From Pomphorhynchus laevis (taxonomy: Eukaryota; Acanthocephala; Palaeacanthocephala; Echinorhynchida; Pomphorhynchidae): a DNA stretch of 64,000 nucleotides. The notes beneath the pieces were generated by a model. It searched no databases, had not been told where the DNA came from, and saw only the letters and a list, made by a program, of their open reading frames with translations. This document shows, one piece after another, positions 21,287 through 31,857 of the stretch (its first letter is position 1; each line of letters starts with the position of its first letter). The translations under genes and the position numbers were made by a program. Location of the stretch: contig WNNJ02000417.1 in NCBI GenBank assembly GCA_012934845.2, positions 1-64,000 on the forward strand, read 5' to 3'.

Positions 21287-21522
21287 CTTAGATATATAGA
21301 TCAGTAAACGGCGTGTGCTACTCAGAAACCACCATAGATCAGCAGTTCGATTACAGGATGCAAAGTATTCTAAAAACAGATATTTAGATAACAATTACAA
21401 ATAAAAATCTGGTTTATTACCTTCACCAGACGTTAGAAATTCGATTAGTAAAACAGGCAACGAGTCCAACAATGAAGTACGAATGTTTTCAAATGTTAAT
21501 GACAAGTTTATTGACATTTTAT
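21287..21522 (-). CDS. two internal exons of unrecognised host gene
   Basis: Exon 21522-21421 (KMSINLSLTFENIRTSLLDS, then LPVLLIEFLTSGE) and exon 21369-21287 (EYFASCNRTADLWWFLSSTR, RLLIYISK) are separated by a 51 bp GT..AG intron. The split Glu codon (G/AA) is restored on joining. The exon at 20467 follows in phase. The upstream part of the gene is not seen. The family is not recognised; the text suggests a helical protein. Confidence 0.65.
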
Positions 21523-21907
21523 CTTTAAATACATATAAGTAGTGATTCATTTCATGTACGAATAAATCATAAGTAACATTTTATGAACAACCAAACAATA
21601 AGTTTAATATTTTGACAAGAAACAAACGGATGATTTTTTTCAAATCATCAAAAAAGGTTAATACTGGCATGCTCAATATTCAGATGTTGCTTCACTTACG
21701 ACATTGCTTCTGACTGTGCTACTTTAGTTTCAAAACACTAATATATTGCAATTTATTACAACTTTTCATGGACTATAACCATTTTAAAGAAAAGTCCAAA
21801 ATTGTACTACACATCTATTTTACCGAAAGTATAAAGACAGCCGTATTACAGAATATTAACTGCTTTCGAGGAAATATATATCTACTAAATTTTTCAAATA
21901 TTTAGCT

Positions 21908-22023
21908 ATAAAATTTAAATGACTATTTCTTATTCTACGCGCTGCTTTAATCCTATCTATAAGCCAACAGATTATAGATAGGATTAATGTAGCGTGCAGA
22001 ATAAAATTAGTCATCAAAATTTC
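21908..22023. repeat. imperfect ~55-bp foldback repeat
   Basis: AAATTTAAATGACTA..TTTAATCCTATCTATAA is mirrored by TTATAGATAGGATTAA..TAGTCATCAAAATTT with about 10 bases between. The centre of each arm is perfect (18 bp) and the outer parts diverge, like an aged miniature foldback element. Confidence 0.7.
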
Positions 22024-22059
22024 AATAGTTAAAATGACCGCACAGATATATTATTATAT

Positions 22060-23552
22060 ACATGGCTTTGACCGAGAAGGCCGTTTTGCCCGCTCATCGT
22101 ACATTGACCAACACATGAAACAAACATATCAATTTCAACCAAATCAATGATAAGAACTTCCAATGTTGCCTTGATCAGCGTGTCTTATCCAAGTGTTTAC
22201 CATGGCTTTGAATTGGCTCAATGATAACGCAATCATGATGTCGTGAGGCAATGCGTTCCATCGCTTTCTCACTCTGCGTGACAATCGAGATTCCATTGTC
22301 GATCTTCAAATTTGTCTTGCGCGTAAAGCGAGAAAATGACCCCTACAACTTTGTCGGACATTCAATTCAACACATTCACTTGGGTAGCTATCTATGCCCT
22401 TTACTATAGCCCACATCGCAAACAGATACAGAACGAGTAGTCTGGCTTGCACTGATATCATGCCTATTGAAGTTAAACGATCGCTATAACTCATCATTTT
22501 ACATCCTCGAACGAGCATGCTGCCACGACGTAGAATTCTCTCCAAATCCCTCATTTCACCTCTTGTAGAAGGGAATGATGCCTGGATAGCATATTCGATA
22601 TGGGGACGAACAAGCGCATTATATAGCCGAGCAAAACACTGAGGAGATATTGACAAGAAACAAGTTTTAATTAGATAAATAATCTTTCTTGCTGAACAGC
22701 AACGTCTTTAAGTATCAATTCTAGTTTTAAGCGACGATTGCATAAGTATGCCAAGATCACGAACCTGATTGGTCGAAATAATACTACATGTCCCGACACT
22801 ATACAAAGAAGACACATTGGACTGGCGAGACGAATGTGTGAGCACTTAGAAATGTTTAACAATACACCAGTATTAACCCACCATGTATAAACCCTGTCAA
22901 TGTCACGCTGTAAGTGGATATAATCATCTGCAGATATTACCTCACACCAGATTTTGATGTCGTCAGCAAAGGCTAAGCACGGACAATAGAGCTGTGTGAG
23001 TAAACTGTTCATGAACATGTTAAACAATAAAGGTCCTAGTACAGAACCCTGAGGAACTCCTGAATCAAATGTGGTGATGATAGGGTACCACCAACTCGTA
23101 CTCTGAAAGATCTGTTAGATAGAAAATCTCTAATCCATCCTATAACTGAGTTATTAATGCAATAGCTGGCCACTGTTTGAATGAAGAGACTATGGGAAAC
23201 ACGATCAAACGCACGACTAAAATCGAACAGAATAACGTCAACTGCCTTTCCTTAAGACATGGATTCAATCCAGGCCTCACGAGCAGACAAAAGGTTGGTA
23301 AGGCAGTCCTTTTCTCAATCCATGTTGCAAAAAGCTATGCTGACCTGATATGCTCAAGTATCTGAATATATGTTCGTGGATGATCCTTTCCAGTACCTTA
23401 CCCAAATGACTTGTAAGACTTATAGCTCGATAGTTGTCTGCTATCCTCGGGTCACCCTTTTTGAATACCGGCACCACATCTAAAATGACTGATTTGGGTG
23501 TTCGATAAAGAACACCCAAGTGAAATGTTGAAGCTATATATAACACGATCAA
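22060..23552 (-). pseudogene. CR1-like LINE RT and 3' end
   Basis: Minus-strand pieces in RT order: VVPVFKKGDPRIADNYRAIS then LTSHLGKVLERIIHEHIF (23552-23277), a QGSVLGP-like block near 23.05 kb, CLAFADDIKIWCEV with the catalytic DD (23027-22671), and the C-terminal domain ALVRPHIEYAIQASFPSTRG, ERILRRGSMLVRG (22656-22306). The 3' UTR runs to about 22060. Stops and shifts are numerous. The stretch between endonuclease start and RT is largely missing relative to the family, so this is an internally deleted copy. Confidence 0.75.
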
Positions 23553-23619
23553 CTATTAAGCACTCACAAGTTCCTTCTCCATTTGAGTATCTTACTATAT
23601 TGCTAAAAACGTTCCTATC

Positions 23620-23931
23620 CTATACAAAAAGTGCTACTCCACCACCCCTCTTAGGAGGGCATCTATCTAAACGTAATAATTGAAAACCTAGAATAGATAC
23701 TACGTTATCAAGAATGGCATCGTGTAACCACATCTCAGAAATAGGCAACACGTTTGTATGCGTAGAATGCGTCCAAACTCTAACATCATCAAGATTCGAA
23801 ATTAAACTACGAATACTTGTGTAGCCAATGATAGGAGCACGTTGAGACGTGCTACCCCGAGGATGCACATCAGCATTCGGAATCAAACAATCGAAGCAAA
23901 TGAGATCGCCCTCGTTACAAGTGGACGCCAA
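23620..23931 (-). pseudogene. CR1-like LINE APE-endonuclease start
   Basis: The frame reads IGYTSIRSLISNLDDVRVWT, NVLPISEMWLHDAILDNVVS and RCPPKRGGGVALFV. This is the opening of an APE-type endonuclease (N-x-R-S-L..L, S-E-x-W-L). The rest of the domain is absent: the next recognisable sequence is RT. It belongs with the ORFs on either side. Confidence 0.75.
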
Positions 23932-24320
23932 CGCACAAATGGCTTTTTCCGGACAACTCGAAAATCCCGAATAACTAGGTTATCTTCTCCCTCCAAAATG
24001 CGACGATTCAACTCAATCCTAGCTTCCCTCATCATGCTTATTTCCTCCATCGAATAATCAGGACGGATACGAACTTTATCACCACGCAATTTGTTCGAAA
24101 CATACATCACGAATCCATCCTGTTCATTAGAAACAAATACCACCTTTAACAAACTCGGGAAATCCAACCGCTTACCTAAACGATATAGACCAAGCACCAT
24201 AATTTGTCCGACAAAGTCGCGACTCTCGCCTGCGCATATCTGAGTTTGTACGGAATATATATGGTCTAAATCAACGTCTATTCTTCTCTGCGTGGTGTAT
24301 GATGATAGAGCCTCAGACAC
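23883..24320 (-). CDS. CR1-like LINE middle domain between ORF1 and ORF2
   Basis: A 145-codon frame with GLYRLGKRLDFPSLLKVVFV, RIRPDYSMEEISMMREARIE and NLVIRDFRVVRKKPF. It is an RRM-like domain (PLKVVF..DYS..R..A..EL..R..GE.NL.IR) known from CR1/L2-type elements, probably nucleic-acid binding. The equivalent in the 48.8-53.1 kb element lies near the end of its ORF1 (LLKIVFKHCSHASSVLSQRF). The frame runs into the endonuclease start by overlap. Confidence 0.7.
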   Translation of the reverse strand: MSEALSSYTTQRRIDVDLDHIYSVQTQICAGESRDFVGQIMVLGLYRLGKRLDFPSLLKVVFVSNEQDGFVMYVSNKLRGDKVRIRPDYSMEEISMMREARIELNRRILEGEDNLVIRDFRVVRKKPFVRWRPLVTRAISFASIV

Positions 24321-24363
24321 ATTCTGAAGGATTAGGCATTGATTTTGCGAGGCGCTACGCGCT

Positions 24364-25200
24364 TTACCCGATTGATTCGCTTTTTTTTTTTGGTTTACCA
24401 GTCATAATGTGATTTGAACTACAATTGTGAGGATTACGAATATGCGATGAACTTTGCTCTTCCCGATCATTGCAACTGTTTGCCATCAAATCTCCAGACA
24501 CTTTGCGACCATCAACATCAGCAAGTGTAACCAACTCACGACTTGTCGCCACTACTTGATATCCAGATGTTTTTGCAGTTGATTGTGAGTCCGGTTCTAT
24601 GGAACGCGTGCTATTTGAGAAACTGACAGAGCAATTATCAATCAATCCGGGTTGATCACACAGTTTCGCGTTTTGGACTAAACGAGTATCAAGAGAATAA
24701 GCGGGGTGAGCTCTGGTTTTCACGGAGATCGTGGAGCGGCAAGAGCGAATCCCATCACTGAATTCTTTGACACCTGGGAAGGTCAATTCTTCACCTGCGG
24801 GACTATTGCTGGAGATGCTCTGGTGAACCTCTTCGGTCACTGTACCGCACATGCGTGAGTGCTTACTGCCTCTTGTCCAGATGCGAATCGACCGAGTCTG
24901 TTCGCTAGTATCTCTTGACCAATTGATAGGTGTACATAAAGTATCTTCTGAGGAAAGGCAGAGTTTATTCAATGGTAAGTGATTCGATTGGTGAGGTTTT
25001 GAAGAGGATGAGATAAAATTTGTGATCTGATTTATGAAATCATCAATTTGTGCTCGGAGTTCATTGATTTGATATGTTGCGCAGGACCAACACGTGAAAT
25101 GGCCACTGTTCACTGCCTGATATTCAATAGGGTGAACAAGGATGATCCAGCATTGACAATCTTTTTGATCGCAAGCCACCTGTTGTTCAGTATATTGCAC
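24364..25200 (-). CDS. CR1-like LINE ORF1 with zinc finger
   Basis: A 278-codon frame beginning MQYTEQQVACDQKDCQCWII and continuing FTCWSCATYQINELRAQIDD. The C-x4-C..C-x2-C cluster is a PHD-like ORF1 finger and is followed by a short coiled-coil. The rest is Ser/Thr-rich and apparently disordered, ending TGKPKKKSESIG. It lies 5' of the middle domain and endonuclease in the same orientation. It is the most intact frame of this element. A role in RNA or chromatin binding is inferred from the family. Confidence 0.7.
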   Translation of the reverse strand: MQYTEQQVACDQKDCQCWIILVHPIEYQAVNSGHFTCWSCATYQINELRAQIDDFINQITNFISSSSKPHQSNHLPLNKLCLSSEDTLCTPINWSRDTSEQTRSIRIWTRGSKHSRMCGTVTEEVHQSISSNSPAGEELTFPGVKEFSDGIRSCRSTISVKTRAHPAYSLDTRLVQNAKLCDQPGLIDNCSVSFSNSTRSIEPDSQSTAKTSGYQVVATSRELVTLADVDGRKVSGDLMANSCNDREEQSSSHIRNPHNCSSNHIMTGKPKKKSESIG

Positions 25201-25429
25201 TGTTTGGTCAGGGACACGCTGCGCGCTTGTTTGCCACCGTTATTTTCGTCATTGTCGGCTTCATTATGGATTTCCAATGATTGTTTGTTATGTACTTTAT
25301 GTTTCGTACTTCTCGTCCTAAAATAACTCGTACGCGGAAGTTGGTGTAAAGTAGGTTTGATTAATTGTCAGATAATCCCGGTAACTAGTCAAGCAATTTT
25401 ATCGTATTATGGAATAGCCGTCAAAACTG

Positions 25430-25560
25430 TCAAGTTTCACAGCAGTACGGTTGTCGAAGATTACCGTAATGTTATCGTAAAGTTGTCGTGAGGTTGTAGT
25501 GAGGTTGTCGTCAGGTTGTCATGAGTGTCTCGTGAGGTTGTCGTGGGGTTGTCGTAATGA
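25430..25560 (-). repeat. LINE 5' UTR GGTTGTCGT-type repeats
   Basis: About ten imperfect 9-12 bp repeats (GGTTGTCGTGA, GGTTGTCGTCA) lie just upstream of the CR1-like ORF1. The same motif heads the L2-like element at 52.97-53.05 kb. Confidence 0.75.
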
Positions 25561-25665
25561 TAATATTGTAAGAATTATAATAACCAAGACTATTTTTTAA
25601 CGTGAGAATATTTTACAAGACAAAGACGTTATGGCTGTTCAGTCTGCTCACAACAATAAAGATAA

Positions 25666-25971
25666 TCAGGGATAAGATATATTCATGTCATCAAATTGTT
25701 CCAGGAACATCCGCAATCGCTTCTTGAATACAGTCAGCGTTTCAGAAGCAACAATATTCTCAGAATCGCTATTCCACAAGTTAACCAAACGCCTTGACAA
25801 TTGTGTGATCAGCGGTAGTTTCCATAGATGCTTCTTGAAAATAGTCATCCAATGATGTCTGCTTGATCGATCAATACGACATGCTACAACACTTGAAAGG
25901 TATCCATCACATTTGTGAAGTAATTTCCACGTTGCAACCAAGTGAGCGGCTTGAATTTCTAAAGATACCAT
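25666..25971 (-). pseudogene. CR1-like RT C-terminal fragment
   Basis: The frame reads SSRHHWMTIFKKHLWKLPLI, SRRLVNLWNSDSENIVASE and TLTVFKKRLRMFLEQ, the typical 'R.F..R.V..WN.LP..V' tail of CR1/L2 RTs. Only the last ~100 codons remain. It overlaps the start of an opposite-strand RT tail. Confidence 0.65.
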
Positions 25972-26360
25972 CTTTGGGTCAGAGGCTATATTACCTAGAT
26001 CTTATTGCATTATGGCGAATGGCTAATGGGATAATGGCTTTCCCTCGTGCTATGTTAAAGTTTGTTCTCAGACGCGTCGTGGCCACCCATTGAAACTATT
26101 TAAGTTTCCCCAAGGTAAAGTAGGTAGTTTGGCTAAACTCTCACATCGAGCATTAAACGCATGGAACACGTTGCCAGGTGAAATAGCATGTACCAAGGAC
26201 TTCTCACAATTTAAAGTTCAACTGCGTCATTGGATTAACGATCATGGCATTCCGGATGTATACAATATTATTATGTAGATAACGTTACGAGCATAGCTAA
26301 GAGTTGCTGACAAATCGATAGTCAAAATAAAATAAAAAGAGAAAAACAAAAACAAATCAG
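25890..26360 (+). pseudogene. CR1-like RT C-terminus and 3' UTR, plus strand
   Basis: Frames 25863-26093 and 26090-26278 join across a shift: RLEFLKIPSLGQRLYYLDLI, LWRMANGIMAFP, then LAKLSHRALNAWNTLPGEIA and FKVQLRHWINDHGI. Its 3' UTR (GCTGACAAATCGATAGTCAA, then AAAAAGAGAAAAACAAAAAC) is repeated inverted at 27783-27870. Confidence 0.7.
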
Positions 26361-27782
26361 TCAACAATTTAAAATAATCTGTCGTTTAAAGAGCTCACGA
26401 GTTGCCGCATTTACAATATCATCGCTTAAACGATTCCGTGAATTTATTATTCGTTGTCTAAATTGAATCGCACTAAAATGTACTATTCGTTGGCGACTAA
26501 GATAAAACGAGTGACCTCGCAAAGCTCGAGTTGATCGAATGTTGAAGAGCCCACGCAACACACGGTGTTAATTGTGAAATACCTCCCATACAAGACATAG
26601 ATCCCGCGAGTCACGAATATCACATAATGACTGCATATTTAAAGACACAAGACGGTCCTCGTAAGGAAGTTCTCTCAAAGAATGTACTAACTTTGTTGCC
26701 CTACGTAGCACCTTCTCAAGTCGAGTAATCTCATCTCTGGTTCGAGGGTATGAACATTGAGAAGCATATAACAAATGGCTTAGTTCAAAAGCGTTTGCAA
26801 TAACTCCAAAAGAACGTGGACTCACATAGCTGAATGATCGGCGAAGGAAACCAACCGTAAACATGGCCTTCGAACAAATGTACTCAGTATTTTGGCGAGT
26901 GGAGAAATCATCCGTTATCCATACGCCAAGATCTTTATAGCTCGAAACCAATTTAATCACTCGATCCCCGAGATGATATATCGGCACTGGAACAATATTA
27001 CGTCATTGAATGTGAATGCAAGTGCACTTCGGGGCATAAACAGACAGACCATTAGAACGTGCCCACTTAAGAACCGTGTCAATATCTGATTGAAGAATGT
27101 TACGATCATAATCCGACTTGATGACTCTCCAAATTTTTAAATCGTCTGCAAATAATAATGAATGCGAACTTATTACACTGGGGAGATCGTTGATGAAAAT
27201 ACAAAACAGCAGAGGACCCAATACAGACCCTTGCTGGACACCGGCATAAACTGTATAATGCTCGGAAAGGGTACCGTGAATAGCGACCTGGTAAGTGCGA
27301 CCAGAAAGAAAGTTGGATATCCAACGAATGATAATTGCATTGATGTTTAATGCACTCATCTTCATAATCAACTTATCATTGGGTACATGATCAAATGCTT
27401 TGGAGAAGTCAAAAAATATGACATCTACAGCATACCCCTCATCCACTATGGAACCCCAACTTTCCTTGCCAATAAAAGGTTGGCTACTGTGCAACAGTTA
27501 TTACGGAATCCATGCTGATTAGTAGAAAGTATCCTGTATGATTCTAGGTAGTTACTGATTATCCGATAAAGTAATCTCTCTAATACACGACACGATACAG
27601 AGGTTAAACTAACCGGTCGGTAGTTATCTACACATGATCGATCACCTTTCTTATGAAGCGGCTTAATGATAGAGCGTTTCCATGCATTCGGGACTATACC
27701 GTAATATAATGATGCTATAAATATCCTATATAAAGGCGCAGCAATGACATCATGAAGATTCTTCAGATATATTGAGGGAAGT
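26361..27782 (-). pseudogene. CR1-like LINE RT domain
   Basis: The minus-strand order is YLKNLHDVIAAPLYRIFIAS and KPLHKKGDRSCVDNYRPVSL (27.78-27.5 kb), FFDFSKAFDHVPNDKLIMKM, GVQQGSVLGPLLFCIFINDL, HSLLFADDLKIWRVIK with the catalytic DD (27494-27003), then the C-terminal domain YKDLGVWITDDFST, TRLEKVLRRATKLVHSLREL (26987-26568) and SRQRIVHFSAIQFRQRIINS (26561-26361). The RT is nearly complete but broken by a few shifts, and it lacks the endonuclease. It lies between two inverted copies of another element's 3' end. Confidence 0.8.
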
Positions 27783-28253
27783 AAACTGATTTGTTTTTGT
27801 TTTTCTCTTTTTCTTTTATTTTGACTATCGATTTGTCAGCAACTCTGAGCTATGCTGGTAACGTTGTCTACATAATAATATTATTATTAATATTTTTTTT
27901 TCTTTTTTTCATATTTTTCCAATGTGATCAGTTGAAACAGCCATTTGGCTATAACTTGTAATACTAATAATAAATAATAATAAGTCGAGAAACAGTAGCC
28001 TTACCCTCATATTGAGCAGTCCGATCACTTTGAGTCGACAAGGATAAGGTAATTTTTTACAGTCTGTACATAGACGCGTGATACGACGAAGAACCTTATC
28101 GACGGCATTCAATTCAGTTCGGGTACATGGAAAACATGATGGAGAGCAATACTCAAGTATAAATCGCACTAACGAATTAAACAGCACCGTGAGCGAAGAT
28201 GGAGTTATCCTTAGAAAGCAATTTTTGATAGTGTGGATTATATCTTCTCTCAA
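27783..28253 (-). pseudogene. CR1-like RT C-terminus with 3' UTR
   Basis: The frame 28253-27909 reads FNSLVRFILEYCSPSCFPCT, ELNAVDKVLRRITRLCTDCK and KLPYPCRLKVIGLLNMRVR. The 3' UTR (27783-27880) is the reverse complement of that at 26279-26360, so both are one family in opposite orientation. Confidence 0.7.
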
Positions 28254-28261
28254 TTTATCAA

Positions 28262-28800
28262 TACTTGGTTACTGTATTTATATATTTTCCAAATCACCTA
28301 AATCCACTCTTCTTCCACTATAACACATCATCAATGCAGCCGTCCGAATTCTCTTCCGTCTTCGTCGTTTTGATCATACATCCCACCATCTTGCTTCTCT
28401 CGATTTGCCTACAATTTATTGTCGTGTTCAAATTCGTCTTCTCATTGCTTTCCGCCTTGTAAATTTTCATATCCCTTCATTTCTTAACCTTCTTTTTCTC
28501 GACAATTCTCGTCCTGATTACTGTCCCTGCGTCCCCGTAATTCCCTTCTTTTACATGTTCCAAACTACTCTACCTATTTTGCTTCCGTTGCTTCCATGCG
28601 GCTACTTCTCTCTCGTGGAATCATATGCCCATTTATATACGCCAATCGACATCAATGCCGTGCTTCAAACGCCAAATCCGATCCCATTTGAGCAATTTAG
28701 CTTATTTATCTGTATGACTTTTATTGTGTTTTTTCGTTAGTTAGTGAACTTGTAAGCGTGCAGCTGGCACGTATTTCCCACTTTAAATAAATTATTATTA
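28262..28800 (+). mobile_element. L2-like LINE 3' fragment, plus strand
   Basis: The plus strand encodes FSKSPKSTLLPL, RLLIAFRLVNFHIPSFLNLL and FLDNSRPDYCP, aligning with the C-terminus of the 48.8 kb element (ANSPKSIILPL, FINLPFLDDTRP). The 3' UTR hairpin GCGTGC/GCACGT is at 28756-28772, followed by an ATTATTATTA tail. It is 5'-truncated. Confidence 0.75.
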
Positions 28801-29990
28801 AAATCCTATAGATCATCCCAGAAATTTGGATAGCTTTAGCACATATAGCTTCGATATTTTTCTTAGCACTAAGATTATCAGACACCACCAATTCCAAATT
28901 GCAATATTCACTAACGAGGAGAATGATTTGTGAGTCAATCAATCATGTACTTGACGGAAATTTGTTGCATATGAGCACATGTTGCTTATTAATAACCAAA
29001 CAATGTTCAACTGGCCAAGCAATTAATGTATTTAAATCAGACTGTATGATGTGTCTGTCGCTATTACTCACTATACGACGATATATCTCGAAGTCGTTGG
29101 AATACCTAAAGGTATTTAATCGCATTAAGGACGGAAGCTCGTTGACATACAAGATGAATAAGATAGGTCTCAAAAATAGATTTTTGTGAAACACCACCAA
29201 ATATATGAATCCAATTCGACAATATTCCATTTACGTGAACTGCGGCGGTTCTATTTCGATGATAGAACATCGAAATAGAACTAAATCAAAATAGTTATTG
29301 ATTAGTTATCCAAACAATAACCAAATAAACGAAATCATATCTTACAAGTTTGTTTATTAATATACTATGTCCAATCTTTTGGAATCTTTGACTTTGATAT
29401 AGAGAACATAAATATTAGTTGAATTGGTTCACAAACTTTAAAAGTTCATTCTCGAAGAAGCACGGATGGCAATCCGTCAAGTCCTGTAGAGTGACAGCGT
29501 TTTAAGGTAAGTTGGATAGTAAGTAATTCCGATGCATGATATTATTAGATGTAATAGAGAATTTCTTATTGGGAAAAAGTCTCAGCGAATGTATCAGCGA
29601 CTATCTTATCATCCCTTACTATTTCATGTTTTACACATAAAGGGAAACAATTTCATTTCTTTCGATATATTGAAGCACTATATTTGAAAAATAATTTCGG
29701 TTCACACCCTATGTTTTCGGTCAGTGATTTTTCAAAGTCTAGTTTCGTTTGCCTTTTAAGGGACGTAAGTTTATTCCTGCTGTACGATATGACACATATT
29801 CTCCTTGGGAAACACGATATCGTCAGTACGACACCTTACACCTTATCAAAAGATTACTCAGTTTGTTATCAAATTATGGTTTATTGTGTTTACTGGAGAA
29901 CGATATACGTAACGTTGATAGTCTGTCAAGAATATAAAGTAGAGTATCGCAAAAAAATGTTCACGCACTTTTTAATCCTACAACAAATAC
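28800..29990 (-). pseudogene. decayed CR1-like LINE RT
   Basis: Minus-strand pieces follow RT order: KRQTKLDFEKSLTENIGCEP and SSTGLDGLPSVLL-like sequence around 29.5-29.75 kb, RPILFILYVNELPSLMRLNT and a YADD-position FRYSNDFEIYRRI (29230-28943), then NLELVVSDNLSAKKNIEAIC (28942-28800). The catalytic aspartate pair is altered. It is old and probably 5'-truncated. Confidence 0.65.
29248..29281. repeat. 14-bp perfect inverted repeat inside LINE remnant
   Basis: GTTCTATTTCGATG (29248-29261) and its exact complement (29268-29281) are separated by ATAGAA. Confidence 0.85.
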
Positions 29991-29999
29991 GTCCAGCCA

Positions 30000-30060
30000 A
30001 TAGAGATAAATTTATATTGGTGGCAAATGCGTGCCAGCGGCGCGCTTACAAGCCTACATA
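30000..30060 (-). mobile_element. L2-like 3' tail remnant
   Basis: GTGGCAA-ATGCGTGCCAGCGG then CGCGCTTACAAGCC matches the reverse of the L2-like 3' terminal hairpin region, with one mispair in the stem. Confidence 0.55.
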
Positions 30061-30099
30061 TAATAATTTCGCAGACGAATTCAGTGAGTTTGTTGAGTC

Positions 30100-30675
30100 C
30101 ATTCGTTAATTTTGTTCATTTAGTTCAATCATTCAGTTCGTTCGTTTAGTCTGCTTGTTAAGTCTGCTCGTTAAACCCGTTCTTTAAGTCCGCTCGTTGA
30201 GTCCGTTCAGGAAGTCCGTTAAGTTTGTTCGTTAAGTCCGTTTGTTAAGTTTGTTCGTTAAGTCCGTTCATTAAGTTTGTTCGTTAAATCCGTTCGTTAA
30301 GTCTGTTCATTAAGTCCGTTTGCTAAATCCTTTCTTTAGTTCGTTCGTTAAATCCGTTCGTTTAGTCCGTTAGTTCAGTCCGTTCGTTCAGTTCGTTCGT
30401 TCAGTTCTTCGTTCAGTCCGTTCGTTCAGTCCGTTCGTTGTCCGTTCGTAAAGTCCATTCATTAAGTCCGTTAGTTCAGACCGTTTGTTCAGATCGTTCG
30501 CTCAAACAGTTAGTTCATACTGTTCGTTCGGACTGTTAATTAAGACCGTTCGAAAAGTCCGTTTGTTCAGACCATTCGTTCATACTGTTCGTTCGGACTG
30601 TTAATTAAGACCGTTCGTATAATATGTTCGTTAAGGCCATTCATTCAGTCAGTTCAGTCCGTTTGCTCCGTTTAA
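30100..30675. repeat. minisatellite, ~13-bp unit AAGTCCGTTCGTT
   Basis: About 40 degenerate units of AAGTCCGTTCGTT / CAGTCCGTTCGTT run for nearly 600 bp. A higher-order duplication is visible near 30510-30620, where CATACTGTTCGTTCGGACTG recurs. No coding frame is shared. Confidence 0.85.
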
Positions 30676-30706
30676 TTAAAACAATTTTCTTGTTTATACT
30701 ACCCTC

Positions 30707-30738
30707 CATTTGGATACTTAACATTTAGTATCCAAATG
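30707..30738. repeat. 12-bp perfect inverted repeat
   Basis: CATTTGGATACT (30707-30718) and AGTATCCAAATG (30727-30738) have an 8-base spacer. Bases 30740-30890 show nothing else. Confidence 0.85.
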
Positions 30739-30894
30739 TTAAATGTACGAATGGAATTGTCCAATGATACGTTCGATGCCCTCTTATATTGTACAGAGCG
30801 TTTAAACACAGAGAGAAAATAAATTAAAGATTATTACTCACAATTGTTCGACTATTGCAATAGTAGTATAACGTATCAAAATTAGATAAAATCA

Positions 30895-31857
30895 AATCAG
30901 CTTACTGAGTCTACGATTAAAAATAAATATAAACTCAAAATATAATCGAAATTTAATAATTAGATGATAAATCATTATATGATATTTTATACAATTTATA
31001 ATTAGATAAAGTTAAAATACAAAACTTAAACTAAAAATAAAAGTCAATTTTTATGAATTGACAAATAAATAACAGACGATGTATCAGACCAAGGATTAGA
31101 GGTCATCAAGAGAACCCGCCATGTTATCAGGTTTCAGTCTCTATTCCTCGACCAAACATAGCAGCGGAGTCAAACACGTTCTAAGAAATTTGATTATCTT
31201 GCACTATATTCTAATACAAAAAATATAATTTATTATCCATCCATAAAAATTTGCCACTTAAAAGTTTAAATTTATTCTTTATATTATTGTGTTGATTTAT
31301 ATATTTTACAATTTTCCGCTTGATGTTATTTTTATAGTACCCTAGTTTAAAATATGTATCTATTAAATTATCTAAATGATATTAAAGAAAGCCAATATCA
31401 CTACATATTGTTGCAATTCTTAAAATTTCATTATTTAATGTATTATATTTTATGTTATATGGCATGCATGAATGCTCATGCAAAAATATGTTTCTTGTCA
31501 TCTGTACTATATAAATTAATAGTAGTTTTAGTTAATGTTAATTTAATGTTCATATCTAGATATACACCTTCTTTATCATTAATATTGGTTTTGTTAAGAA
31601 TAAGGCTTTCTGGATAAATGTGCTCACTAATTGAATAAAAATTATTAGAATTAAATACACATATATCATCAATGTATCGAAACATATATTTCATATATTT
31701 ATATTGTTTAGATTTAGTTTTTAAAGAGTTATGAAAAAAATCATATTCTATAAAGCTTAAAAACAAGTCAGCTATAATTGGGCTACGATTACCACCCATA
31801 GGAATACCTTTTACTTGTCTAAATATAGATGTCCCTACTTTTAAATAATTTTGATGT
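30895..31857 (-). mobile_element. Naiad 3' end with RT C-terminal part
   Basis: The terminus CTTACTGAGTCTACG (about 30.9 kb), the 3' UTR (a diverged pseudoknot module near 31.1 kb) and an RT frame 31799-31476 (MGGNRSPIIADLFLSFIEY, RYIDDICVFN). It ends at about 31857 within the RT palm, exactly where the next Naiad 3' UTR starts. Confidence 0.75.

Noticed and set aside
28265-28740. Independent plus-strand host gene
   Set aside because: Translated segments align with the C-terminus of the L2-like element and end in its 3' hairpin.
29684-30109. 141-codon plus-strand ORF as a gene
   Set aside because: It overlaps minus-strand LINE remnants and an L2 3' tail, and shows no domain or splice support.
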